24,457 bases of DNA from Candidatus Omnitrophota bacterium (lineage in GTDB: Bacteria > Omnitrophota > Gorgyraeia > 2-01-FULL-45-10): positions 1 through 24,457 of the forward strand of contig JAPLMI010000210.1 of the NCBI GenBank assembly GCA_026387115.1, written 5' to 3'. The position numbers and the translations under genes were made by a program. This document shows, piece after piece, positions 7,237 to 13,576 of the stretch (its first letter is position 1; each line of letters opens with the position of its first letter). The notes below the pieces were generated by a model, which ran no database searches, was not told the origin of the DNA, and saw only the letters and a list, made by a program, of their open reading frames with translations.

Positions 7237-8076
7237 TTACCATAAATTTGCCGCGGCTGCCTCGGAATAACGATCCTTTAAACTGATCGATTTATTTTTG
7301 CATACGCTTCTACAAACTCCACAGCCATAACATTTTTTAATATCGATACTTGCTTTTTTGCTCGCCTTATCTATTTTAACAGCATTGAATTGACATATTT
7401 TTTTGCATTCTTGGCACCCTATACAAAGCGCGGTATTAACGAACGCTATATATTCAGCCCTGAACATAACCGGGGCGATTTTTTTATACATCATCATCGC
7501 TATGCAGCCTTTAGAAAATGCACAATTGCAGAGAGCGGCGACAAATGGCGCATTAAAACTCCAGATCGTATGTATTGATCCTTTCGACTCCTGTTCCTTC
7601 ATAAAATTAATAGTCCATTCCCTACCCACTGCTTCAAACCTTGAAACATCCGGGCCTTTAAAGAAAGATTTATCAACAATATCAATCGGCCGCACCTTCT
7701 CTGGATTGATACTTAAAAGAAAACAGACCCTGGATTCTTTTCCTGTAGTAGTCATACGGCATATACAGGGTATTCTCGTTATGGAATTAGTAATGTTTAA
7801 TATTTTTTGTACATCTTCGATTGGAATGACCTGCCCCCAATGCTTGTAAAGAAAATATCTCTTAAGCGACCAATTAAGTATTTTCCCCAGTACTGGTGAT
7901 CTAAAAGGAAGAGATTTGAGAATGCCATAATACGAATTATACATTCCCGAAATCCAGTAAAAAAAATCTTCCGTAAATTTGTGACGTTTAATATCGATTA
8001 GCAAATCATCGCTATAATTCTTCGCATTCAGGTACCACTTCTTGCCTTCGCCGTGTTTTACGCAAAACTCGCACAT
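7237..8076 (-). CDS. Cys-rich 4Fe-4S ferredoxin-type protein
   Basis: A 279-residue protein with several cysteine groups: C2-E-F-C5 at the N-terminus, C104/C106/C118, C183/C185/C191, and two ferredoxin motifs C-I-G-C-Q-E-C-K-K-I-C (218-228) and C-Y-G-C-G-V-C-R-S-V-C (249-259). The two C-terminal motifs should bind two 4Fe-4S clusters. The upstream cysteines may bind a further cluster or metal; this part is an uncharacterised family. There is no signal peptide or membrane segment. It starts 3 bp after the ketosynthase at 8080-9366 and follows the FAD oxidoreductase in the same operon, so electron delivery to a redox step in chain modification is a reasonable inference. Confidence 0.78.
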   Translation of the reverse strand: MCEFCVKHGEGKKWYLNAKNYSDDLLIDIKRHKFTEDFFYWISGMYNSYYGILKSLPFRSPVLGKILNWSLKRYFLYKHWGQVIPIEDVQKILNITNSITRIPCICRMTTTGKESRVCFLLSINPEKVRPIDIVDKSFFKGPDVSRFEAVGREWTINFMKEQESKGSIHTIWSFNAPFVAALCNCAFSKGCIAMMMYKKIAPVMFRAEYIAFVNTALCIGCQECKKICQFNAVKIDKASKKASIDIKKCYGCGVCRSVCKNKSISLKDRYSEAAAANLW

Positions 8077-8079
8077 AAT

Positions 8080-9366
8080 TTAAAGATTCCTGAATAGAGC
8101 GACCCCGTTAAATCCGGCAAAGCCACACGACATCTTTGCCGCGATTTTTATGCTTACCCTTTTGGCTTCTTTTACTATATTTAACGCGCTATTCTGGTCC
8201 TCGCAATTCAAAGTCGGCGGAATTGTGTTATTTTTCATTGCAATCAGAGATATTGCGGATTCAAGTAAGGCGCTTCCACCCAAATTATGCCCCACGAGAG
8301 GCTTAAAAGCGCTGATTAATGGCTGCTTCTTTCCGAATATCCTGTTTATGGTTTTTGCCTCATAATTATCTGTTATCTTCATTCCGACTCCGTGCGGATT
8401 TACAAAATCAATCTCACTCGGCGACACGCCTGTCGCGTCCAATGCTTTTTGAAAAGACCTTGTGTAAAAATCGTCTGTTACATTCGGCATCGTAATTTTC
8501 CATCCTTCAAGCGAAAAGCCTCCGCCTAAGTATTCCGCGTATATACGCGCCTTTCGTTTTTTGGCGTGTTCGAGGTCTTCCAATACTAAGGCCGCTCCTC
8601 CATCACCAAATACTATGCCGGCCGCATCGTCTGAGAAAGGCCTTACAAGCCCGTCTTCGGCATAAAGGCTTTTCTTTTTGAACCAAAGGTATTTATATAT
8701 CTTCGTCGGGTTATCGACCGCTGCCACTATAACCGCCGAAGAAGCCCCTGCCTTAATCTGCCTTGCCGCGGCTTCGATGGCGAACAACCCGGAAGCGCAT
8801 GCATTATTGACAAATAGAGAATAACCGTGCAGATCGAAAATCTTGGCTGCGGAGAAAAGATATGAAAATGTCTGCAAATTATATCCTCTATCTTCACACC
8901 CGCTGTCATAAAGCATTTTAGCAAGTTCCAATTTCGACATGTGATCTTTAGCATTTTTTTCTACTATAGACTGAAGGGAATCTACAAGCTCTTCGAAAAA
9001 AATCTCCACGCCCGGATTCTCATGCGATATGATCAGCCCTATATCATTGTCGGCTGAGTCATATTGAATCCCGCTATCATCTATAGCCAGTTTAATTACG
9101 GCCAATAGGTAATAGAGATCCGTATCTTCTTTCTTCACGGTTCTCAATTCTCTTATGTATTGGAAATTCGCTTTCGGCAAGTCGAATTCATCTATATCAA
9201 AATTTCTCATCTTATGCAGATAAAATTCCCCCCACTCCTCGTTACCTATAAAATACTTCTGTCTTACAAGATTCAGGCGCAGATTCATAATAGAATCCCA
9301 TGTTTCTTCGCAACCCTGCCCTAAAGAGGAGATCGGGCCGATACCTGTCACGACAACTCTTTTCAT
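8080..9366 (-). CDS. Beta-ketoacyl-ACP synthase (FabF-like), divergent, active site intact
   Basis: A 428-residue ketosynthase. The Cys-His-His triad and lysine are present: N-N-A-C-A-S-G with C190, N-P-H-G-V-G with H325, and S-A-F-K-P-L-V-G-H-N with K355 and H360. Compared with the ketosynthase at 13529-14746 it has ~18 extra residues before the active-site cysteine, and N-N-A-C replaces the usual T-A-C. Its C-terminus (G-F-A-G-F-N-G-V-A-L-F-R-N-L) is unlike the G-N-N-A-C-V-V-F-G end of the other enzyme. It starts 4 bp after the oxidoreductase stop and ends 3 bp before the 4Fe-4S gene. Its lower GC content matches these two neighbours and not the upstream half of the operon, hinting at separate origin. 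Likely a second condensing enzyme with its own substrate. Confidence 0.88.
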   Translation of the reverse strand: MKRVVVTGIGPISSLGQGCEETWDSIMNLRLNLVRQKYFIGNEEWGEFYLHKMRNFDIDEFDLPKANFQYIRELRTVKKEDTDLYYLLAVIKLAIDDSGIQYDSADNDIGLIISHENPGVEIFFEELVDSLQSIVEKNAKDHMSKLELAKMLYDSGCEDRGYNLQTFSYLFSAAKIFDLHGYSLFVNNACASGLFAIEAAARQIKAGASSAVIVAAVDNPTKIYKYLWFKKKSLYAEDGLVRPFSDDAAGIVFGDGGAALVLEDLEHAKKRKARIYAEYLGGGFSLEGWKITMPNVTDDFYTRSFQKALDATGVSPSEIDFVNPHGVGMKITDNYEAKTINRIFGKKQPLISAFKPLVGHNLGGSALLESAISLIAMKNNTIPPTLNCEDQNSALNIVKEAKRVSIKIAAKMSCGFAGFNGVALFRNL

Positions 9367-9370
9367 CTCG

Positions 9371-10846
9371 CTATGCCTTGTTATTGATTAAGTTATAAAC
9401 TCTATCCGAAGATAAAAGCACGCCCCCTATGCCTCCGCCCATCTTTGTCCAGTGGCTGGATAGCAACAGATTCTTGATTGGCGTTGTCGGATTCATGAAT
9501 CTTATTTCCTCTATAAGCGATTTTTTGTTCCAGCCGTAAATAGAGCCATTGCTGTTCCCTGTGTATCTCTCCATCGTAAGAGGCGTGGCAATCGTCTTTA
9601 CTTTTATGTATTTTCGTAAACCTGGTATTACTTTTTCGCATCTCGACAATATTATCTCGGCCATCTCTTCTTTTTTCTGCTTATACTCGGACCTTGTCAG
9701 ATTGCGCCAAAAATCGTATCCCGATAAAAGGCCGATCGAGACTACGGACTTGCCTTTTTTGCAGAAGCTGTCTGACAGGTTGGAATAAATCGTTATCGAA
9801 TATGGCACTTTTTCAAACTCATTATTAAGAGACGCCTGATACATCGACTCCGCATCATAGCTTGGATTGACAAATATCTCGTAATCCTTAATACCTATCT
9901 TCCTGACATCTATATTTAGCCCGAGATAAATCTTAAAAGCCGAGATTGACAAAAAGTTATTCTTCAGTTTAGATAAAAAGCTTTCTATATCAAGCGTGTC
10001 TCCACTGACAACCATACCAAACGTTTTAAATACATCTATATTCGATATAACCATATCGGCTTCGTATCTGGAACTATTTTCCAGCCCGAGTTCCGTTATC
10101 CTGTCAAAATCGACAAATAATTTATTGACTTCCCGGTCGTGCAATATGACGCCGTTATTATTTTTTATGAAATCTACGAGATTCTGCATAATGCTATGCA
10201 TGCCATCCTTAGGAAAGTAGCTTCCATTGGCGGTATAATCGTACCAGATATAAGCAAAAGTTATCGCGGAAAGTTTCGTTGGCGGAAGCCCTCTATACAT
10301 CCAGTACTGGGAAATTACCGCCCGCAGTTTCTTATTCTTTGTAAAACCGTCCATTAACTCCTGCAGCGAGCGTCTGCCATATTTTAAAATGAAAGGGCTT
10401 TTCGCGAGCGTCTTCTTCCGGTAAAATCTACTCATCTCAAGATAAATGGATTTGAGCGTATCAAAAAGATTTATAATGTTATTCTTCTCGTCCGGGAAAA
10501 GGGAAAAGAGTAATGTCTTATATTTGTTTATGTTTGCCTGAGGAACACTTATGTCATAATCCGGAAAAATTGACCTGTAAAGATGCCTTGGCCTGACAAT
10601 TTTCACTCCATTTAGCGCTTGCGATTTTTTTAATACTTCATATATTGGACTGCCTTTATATAATCCATTTATTGCCTGGACGGCAGATTCAAACCTATAT
10701 CCTTTTCTTTTAAACGCGGCGCAATATCCTCCGAAATTATTATTTTTTTCTAAAAGAAGCACCTTTTTATTTTTGGAAAGGAGGCTAGCAATGGTTAATC
10801 CGCCGATGCCGGACCCTATTATGATCACATCAAATTTTTTACTCAT
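9371..10846 (-). CDS. FAD/NAD(P)-dependent oxidoreductase, CrtI/RetSat (phytoene desaturase) superfamily
   Basis: A 491-residue flavoprotein. The N-terminal dinucleotide-binding motif is V-I-I-I-G-S-G-I-G-G-L-T-I-A (residues ~7-20), followed by L-L-L-E-K-N-N-N-F-G-G-Y and a C-terminal G-G-G-I-G-G-V-L-L-S-S-D-R FAD contact. Length and motifs match the CrtI/CrtN/retinol saturase group, which desaturate, saturate or isomerise polyene chains. No carotenoid genes (crtB, crtE) lie in the window; instead it is flanked by ketosynthases, so its substrate is more likely the polyketide or fatty chain. An AAGGATTAAG precedes the ATG. Immediately upstream is the last ketosynthase-tail repeat, so this gene probably once followed the ketosynthase directly. 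Confidence 0.85.
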   Translation of the reverse strand: MSKKFDVIIIGSGIGGLTIASLLSKNKKVLLLEKNNNFGGYCAAFKRKGYRFESAVQAINGLYKGSPIYEVLKKSQALNGVKIVRPRHLYRSIFPDYDISVPQANINKYKTLLFSLFPDEKNNIINLFDTLKSIYLEMSRFYRKKTLAKSPFILKYGRRSLQELMDGFTKNKKLRAVISQYWMYRGLPPTKLSAITFAYIWYDYTANGSYFPKDGMHSIMQNLVDFIKNNNGVILHDREVNKLFVDFDRITELGLENSSRYEADMVISNIDVFKTFGMVVSGDTLDIESFLSKLKNNFLSISAFKIYLGLNIDVRKIGIKDYEIFVNPSYDAESMYQASLNNEFEKVPYSITIYSNLSDSFCKKGKSVVSIGLLSGYDFWRNLTRSEYKQKKEEMAEIILSRCEKVIPGLRKYIKVKTIATPLTMERYTGNSNGSIYGWNKKSLIEEIRFMNPTTPIKNLLLSSHWTKMGGGIGGVLLSSDRVYNLINNKA

Positions 10847-10856
10847 ATCTTAATCC

Positions 10857-10910
10857 TTAATATCTCCCAAACACCACACACGCGTTGTCGCCGCCGTTAT
10901 AGCTAATCAT
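10857..10910 (-). repeat. Ketosynthase-tail repeat R4, 17-codon mini-ORF MISYNGGDNACVVFGRY
   Basis: Minus-strand translation gives MISYNGGDNACVVFGRY then TAA, matching the end of the ketosynthase at 13529-14746 (N-S-Y-A-F-G-G-N-N-A-C-V-V-F-G-R-Y-S). The DNA differs from that gene mostly at synonymous positions (GTG for GTA, TTT for TTC) and by GAC for AAC. It lies 11 bp before the oxidoreductase ATG. It is the best candidate for the original, displaced 3' end of the ketosynthase. Confidence 0.85.
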
Positions 10911-10939
10911 CAACCTAATCATCAACTTAATCATCAACC
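10904..10939. repeat. Three 12-bp tandem repeats TAATCATCAACC
   Basis: TAATCATCAACC, TAATCATCAACT and TAATCATCAACC follow each other with no spacing between the Fic gene stop (10959) and repeat R4. The first unit supplies the ATG of the R4 mini-ORF, and the second and third each carry a further ATGATTA on the minus strand. It may be local slippage at an insertion joint. Confidence 0.7.
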
Positions 10940-10958
10940 TATTTGACAACCATGCCGA

Positions 10959-12014
10959 TTACGTTAAGACATAATAAAGTGAGCGGCCTTGTCCTATCGA
11001 CTTTATTACCTTAAGTTCTACGAGAAGGGATAAATCCTTATGAACCCCCTGAGCCGATATCTTAAATAGATTTTGTAACTCCCTATTCGTAACTTTTCCG
11101 TTTTTATTGATATACTCTACTATCTGCATTTGCTTTGGAGTAAGGGAAACCTGCTGTCCGTCTTCCCTGGTCTTTTTATGTCCTACTTTTAAAATAGCGT
11201 CTTTTGCTTCAGTTGCCGAGCATGCTACTCCGCTCGTAAAATATTCAAGCCACAGGGTTATGTCGTCCTGGTTTTGTTGGGCTGTTTTTAAAGCGTTATA
11301 ATAGGATTGCCTGTCTCTATCGTAATAATCGTCCAGAGCAAATAACCTCCTATGATCAAAACCGCTTAAATAGAGAATGAGGGTTGCGAATAACCGTGCC
11401 GTTCTGCCATTCCCGTCAATAAATGGGTGGATTCTTGCTATCTCGTAATGGACAATTCCTGCCAATAAAACAGAATTTATCTCCCACGTTTTGTCGATAT
11501 TAAGCCAATCAATGAATTCTTTCACAAGTTCCGGAACTTCTTCCGTCTTTGGCGGCATATATTCAACCACTTCTTTTAAGCCTGTGCCGTCAGCGATCCT
11601 CTTACCTACATAAACCTGTCTGTTTCTGAATTTTCCGGAATCAGAATCATTCTGCATAACATTTTTGGTAATTATTCTATGCAGATTTAACAGATCCCGA
11701 ACTGATATTTTACCTTTCTCGGTTAAATCGGGTATCTTTTCCAATGCCTCAATATAATTCAAAGCTTCCTTTTTGTCTTTGTCCGTGGCACGGACATCCT
11801 TGCCATTGGCTAAGGCTTCAACTTGTTCAAGGGTAAGCTTGTTACCTTCAATAGCAGTGGATGAATGCGTGTTGCGCAATAACGCCTGTCGCCTTAGTTT
11901 TGCTTCCCATTTTGGCACTAAATACGCTTGCTCTATAATCTCGCGCGCCGAAGCTATAAACGTAAGATTATTCAAGATTTTATCTGTTATGGTATATTTC
12001 GGATTAAACGGCAT
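10959..12014 (-). CDS. Fic-family protein (class II), AMPylase-type toxin or regulator
   Basis: About 351 residues from the ATG at 12014. The catalytic Fic motif H-P-F-I-D-G-N-G-R-T-A-R is complete. An inhibitory helix motif S-S-T-A-I-E-G-N near the N-terminus matches the (S/T)-x-x-x-E-(G/N) switch of class II Fic proteins, so it carries its own antitoxin-like segment. The last ~60 residues form a winged-helix DNA-binding domain (V-T-N-R-E-L-Q-N-L-F-K-I-S-A-Q-G-V-H-K-D-L). Fic enzymes usually transfer AMP from ATP to a protein hydroxyl. The reading frame continues upstream into the ketosynthase-tail repeat R3 (V-V-F-G-K-Y-G-I-R-K-S), but AGGAAAAGT before the 12014 ATG marks that start. It is the single gene of cassette 3. 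Confidence 0.88.
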   Translation of the reverse strand: MPFNPKYTITDKILNNLTFIASAREIIEQAYLVPKWEAKLRRQALLRNTHSSTAIEGNKLTLEQVEALANGKDVRATDKDKKEALNYIEALEKIPDLTEKGKISVRDLLNLHRIITKNVMQNDSDSGKFRNRQVYVGKRIADGTGLKEVVEYMPPKTEEVPELVKEFIDWLNIDKTWEINSVLLAGIVHYEIARIHPFIDGNGRTARLFATLILYLSGFDHRRLFALDDYYDRDRQSYYNALKTAQQNQDDITLWLEYFTSGVACSATEAKDAILKVGHKKTREDGQQVSLTPKQMQIVEYINKNGKVTNRELQNLFKISAQGVHKDLSLLVELKVIKSIGQGRSLYYVLT

Positions 12015-12023
12015 ACTTTTCCT

Positions 12024-12070
12024 AATCCCATACTTCCCGAACACCACGCACGCGTTGTCGCCGCCGATAA
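12024..12070 (-). repeat. Ketosynthase-tail repeat R3, in frame with the Fic gene
   Basis: Minus-strand translation reads I-I-G-G-D-N-A-C-V-V-F-G-K-Y-G-I-R-K-S and runs without a stop into the Fic coding frame. Its upstream edge coincides with the TAA of the 150-aa nucleotidyltransferase gene. R2 and R3 stay similar beyond the ketosynthase end, through GGGAAGTATGGGA and a shared TTAGGAAA ribosome-binding segment, so the repeated unit includes a Shine-Dalgarno sequence. Confidence 0.85.
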
Positions 12071-12523
12071 TTATCCTTTACTTTTCTTCAATATATCAGC
12101 GTCAAATTTATCCTGCTTGCGGCCGGTGGCATTTTTATTCTTTATGAGATCCGCTTTATTAATGAAAAATATTTTTTCTTTTCCATAAACGCCGGAAACT
12201 TTATGGCGCCATACACCGGCAAAATCGCATCCATCTATAGATGTCAATAAATCGATCCTGATCGGCTCATATCCCAGTTGAATAACCTTGCCGCTTTTAT
12301 TAAAATCCGCCTCTTTCAGTTTCACGCTTTTAAATCCAAAATCATTAAGTGCCTTAAGGATTCTCTTGGCATTATCAACAGCTGGCTCGATTAAAATATC
12401 CATGTCTTTTGTAAAACGAGGGATACCGTAAAACGCTATGGCATAAGCCCCCACTAAACAATACCTGACTTTGTGTTTATTGAATAACCTTAATAACTCT
12501 TCGTAGTCTTTTTGAACTAACAT
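12071..12523 (-). CDS. Small nucleotidyltransferase (DUF6036-like), cassette 2
   Basis: A 150-residue protein with a minimal nucleotidyltransferase core: C-L-V-G-A-Y-A-I-A-F-Y-G (Gly loop, with Gly-Ala in place of Gly-Gly), then P-R-F-T-K-D-M-D-I-L-I carrying the two metal aspartates, and a later R-I-D-L-L strand that may supply the third acid. Proteins of this kind occur as toxin-like halves of two-gene modules. It overlaps the upstream 66-aa gene by 47 bp, so the two are translationally coupled, and no second RNase-type (HEPN) partner is seen. Its stop codon lies exactly at the edge of ketosynthase-tail repeat R3. AT-rich compared with the ketosynthase operon, consistent with transfer. The toxin role is inferred. 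Confidence 0.72.
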   Translation of the reverse strand: MLVQKDYEELLRLFNKHKVRYCLVGAYAIAFYGIPRFTKDMDILIEPAVDNAKRILKALNDFGFKSVKLKEADFNKSGKVIQLGYEPIRIDLLTSIDGCDFAGVWRHKVSGVYGKEKIFFINKADLIKNKNATGRKQDKFDADILKKSKG

Positions 12524-12677
12524 CGAATCTCATACCCCCTATTTTCCGATAAGCATTTCTTAAAAACTGCATGACTTCCAGCCGTTCCTCGGCGGTCATC
12601 TTCATATAATAATGCCGTTCAAAAGATTCGGCTTCCTTGAAAGATCCTGCCTTATTGACCCATATTTTCGCGCTCAT
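12477..12677 (-). CDS. Small partner protein of the cassette 2 nucleotidyltransferase
   Basis: A 66-residue basic protein. It shares a pattern with the 72-aa protein of cassette 1: a Trp at position 6, then F-E-R-H-Y-Y-M-K-M-T-A-E-E-R-L-E against E-H-K-R-R-Y-L-K-K-L-S-A-Q-D-G-F, followed by a helix and a basic tail. Both genes stand directly upstream of a small nucleotidyltransferase, so the two cassettes carry homologous modules. The gene begins 5 bp after the stop of the R2 mini-ORF, using an AGGA inside the repeat unit. It could be an antitoxin or an adaptor; the sequence gives no DNA-binding motif. Confidence 0.6.
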   Translation of the reverse strand: MSAKIWVNKAGSFKEAESFERHYYMKMTAEERLEVMQFLRNAYRKIGGMRFDVSSKRLRRVIKVIQ

Positions 12678-12682
12678 ATTTC

Positions 12683-12739
12683 CTAATTCCCATACTTCCC
12701 GAACACCACACAGGCGTTGTTGCCGCCGAAGGCTATCAT
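12683..12739 (-). repeat. Ketosynthase-tail repeat R2, 18-codon mini-ORF MIAFGGNNACVVFGKYGN
   Basis: Translation gives MIAFGGNNACVVFGKYGN then TAG, closely matching the end of the ketosynthase at 13529-14746. The ATG overlaps the TGA stop of the 192-aa nucleotidyltransferase as ATGA, so ribosomes ending that gene could restart here and then reach the next cassette gene 5 bp later. Over ~42 bp it differs from the real gene end (R1) at about four positions. Confidence 0.88.
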
Positions 12740-13314
12740 GTTTTAAATGGCCTTTTTGTAAGCCTGTTAAGTAACGCCAGAGAATTCAAATTCTTATCCA
12801 TTTTATCCAGCTTGGCAAGCCAATTTTTTATATACCGCATATCCAATTTGCCGAACTGGCGGATCAAAATCCCCCGCACGTCTTCCCTGTCATGCGGCCT
12901 CAAAGAGATTATTTTATGTACTATAAGATCTTCCGGACTGACAAACTTGGCTTTTATTGAGCCTGTCTTTCTGATCACCGCTCTTCCCAAAGCCGCTTTC
13001 TCCAGCTCATTCTCCGCTATTATGAAATCGCATCTTCCTCTGACGCCGCGTTTCGAGAAATTCATCGGAATCACACCGGTCTTCTTAATGAACATCGTTA
13101 GATTCGCGCAGGCCGGGGAAAAGCCAAATTTTCTTGCTTTTTGTATGAAGGCTTGCAGTTTTTCTTTTTCCAGCATTATATTCATATCCACGTCTGCGGT
13201 AAAGCGCGGCTCGCCGTAAAGATTGACCGCCAGACCGCCCAGCACCGCATAATCCACTTTCATCGCATTGACGAGCCTGACTGCTTCAATAAGTTGTATT
13301 ATCAAAGGGCTCAT
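12736..13314 (-). CDS. Nucleotidyltransferase-fold protein (DUF6036/AbiEii-like), cassette 1
   Basis: A 192-residue protein with Y-A-V-L-G-G-L-A-V-N-L-Y-G (Gly-Gly loop) and P-R-F-T-A-D-V-D-M-N-I (metal aspartates), followed by a basic helix and a C-terminal segment with P-E-D-L-I-V-H-K-I, common in this nucleotidyltransferase group. It starts with a 4-bp overlap on the 72-aa gene and ends with an ATGA overlap on the R2 mini-ORF. Homologous in fold and gene context to the cassette 2 enzyme, but the two are clearly diverged, so they were not created by recent duplication. Probable toxin or tRNA/protein-modifying defence enzyme; substrate unknown. Confidence 0.72.
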   Translation of the reverse strand: MSPLIIQLIEAVRLVNAMKVDYAVLGGLAVNLYGEPRFTADVDMNIMLEKEKLQAFIQKARKFGFSPACANLTMFIKKTGVIPMNFSKRGVRGRCDFIIAENELEKAALGRAVIRKTGSIKAKFVSPEDLIVHKIISLRPHDREDVRGILIRQFGKLDMRYIKNWLAKLDKMDKNLNSLALLNRLTKRPFKT

Positions 13315-13529
13315 AAGGCCATCCTCTTAAACCTCGCTCTTTCTTTCACCAGATAATCCATCCTCTCCTTAGTAACTTTGCGGCTGGCTATGCGCTTATT
13401 AGTCATAACGGCAAACTGGTACAAGCCTTCCAATATCCTAAACCCATCCTGCGCGCTCAGCTTCTTCAGGTACCGCCGCTTGTGCTCATCTTCGAAGTTA
13501 TGTACTAAATCCCATCTTCTCTGCTTCAT
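13311..13529 (-). CDS. Small partner protein of the cassette 1 nucleotidyltransferase
   Basis: A 72-residue highly basic protein (about a third Lys and Arg) with W6 and the pattern R-Y-L-K-K-L-S-A-Q-D-G-F-R-I-L-E-G-L, related to the 66-aa protein of cassette 2. Its ATG overlaps the ketosynthase stop as TAATG, so it is translated by coupling to the ketosynthase, and its own end overlaps the nucleotidyltransferase start by 4 bp. It is thereby tied into the biosynthetic operon's expression. No known domain; antitoxin or cofactor role inferred from position only. Confidence 0.62.
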   Translation of the reverse strand: MKQRRWDLVHNFEDEHKRRYLKKLSAQDGFRILEGLYQFAVMTNKRIASRKVTKERMDYLVKERARFKRMAL

Positions 13530-13576
13530 TAGCTATATCTCCCGAATACCACACACGCGTTGTTGCCGCCGAAGGC
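13529..13576 (-). repeat. Ketosynthase-tail repeat R1 (genuine gene end)
   Basis: The last codons of the intact ketosynthase (A-F-G-G-N-N-A-C-V-V-F-G-R-Y-S, stop) are the parent form of the repeats R2, R3 and R4 found 0.8, 1.5 and 2.7 kb downstream. Whether this end is the original one or was supplied by the first inserted cassette cannot be decided here. Confidence 0.85.

Larger units (their letters stand above)
10857..13528 (-). mobile_element. Array of three toxin-like cassettes bounded by ketosynthase-tail repeats
   Basis: From the ketosynthase stop (R1 at 13529-13576) the order is: cassette 1 (72-aa protein + 192-aa nucleotidyltransferase), repeat R2 (12683-12739), cassette 2 (66-aa protein + 150-aa nucleotidyltransferase), repeat R3 (12024-12070), cassette 3 (Fic protein), repeat R4 (10857-10910), then the oxidoreductase. 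All cassettes point the same way as the operon. The repeats are diverged copies of the gene's last ~40-55 bp. This is the layout expected from successive insertion at a gene's 3' end with the end restored each time. No integrase, transposase or terminal inverted repeat is visible, so the mechanism is unknown and the mobile-element label is an inference. Confidence 0.45.

Noticed and set aside
12003..12047. GTG/ATG start for the Fic protein inside repeat R3
   Set aside because: That start uses ketosynthase-tail codons; the ATG at 12014 has a suitable ribosome-binding site and begins the Fic homology.
10857..12739. Decayed full-length ketosynthase paralogues
   Set aside because: Only the last ~15-18 codons are recognisable at each place and the cassette genes fill the space up to the repeat edges. 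It is kept as an alternative explanation but is less simple than insertion with end regeneration.
10857..13576. Integron cassette array
   Set aside because: The repeats at cassette borders do not show GTTRRRY core sites or attC-like folding, and there is no integrase; they are clearly coding-sequence ends of a ketosynthase.
10857..13576. CRISPR array
   Set aside because: Four diverged repeats with 0.6-1.1 kb gene-containing spacers; not CRISPR, and no cas genes are present.
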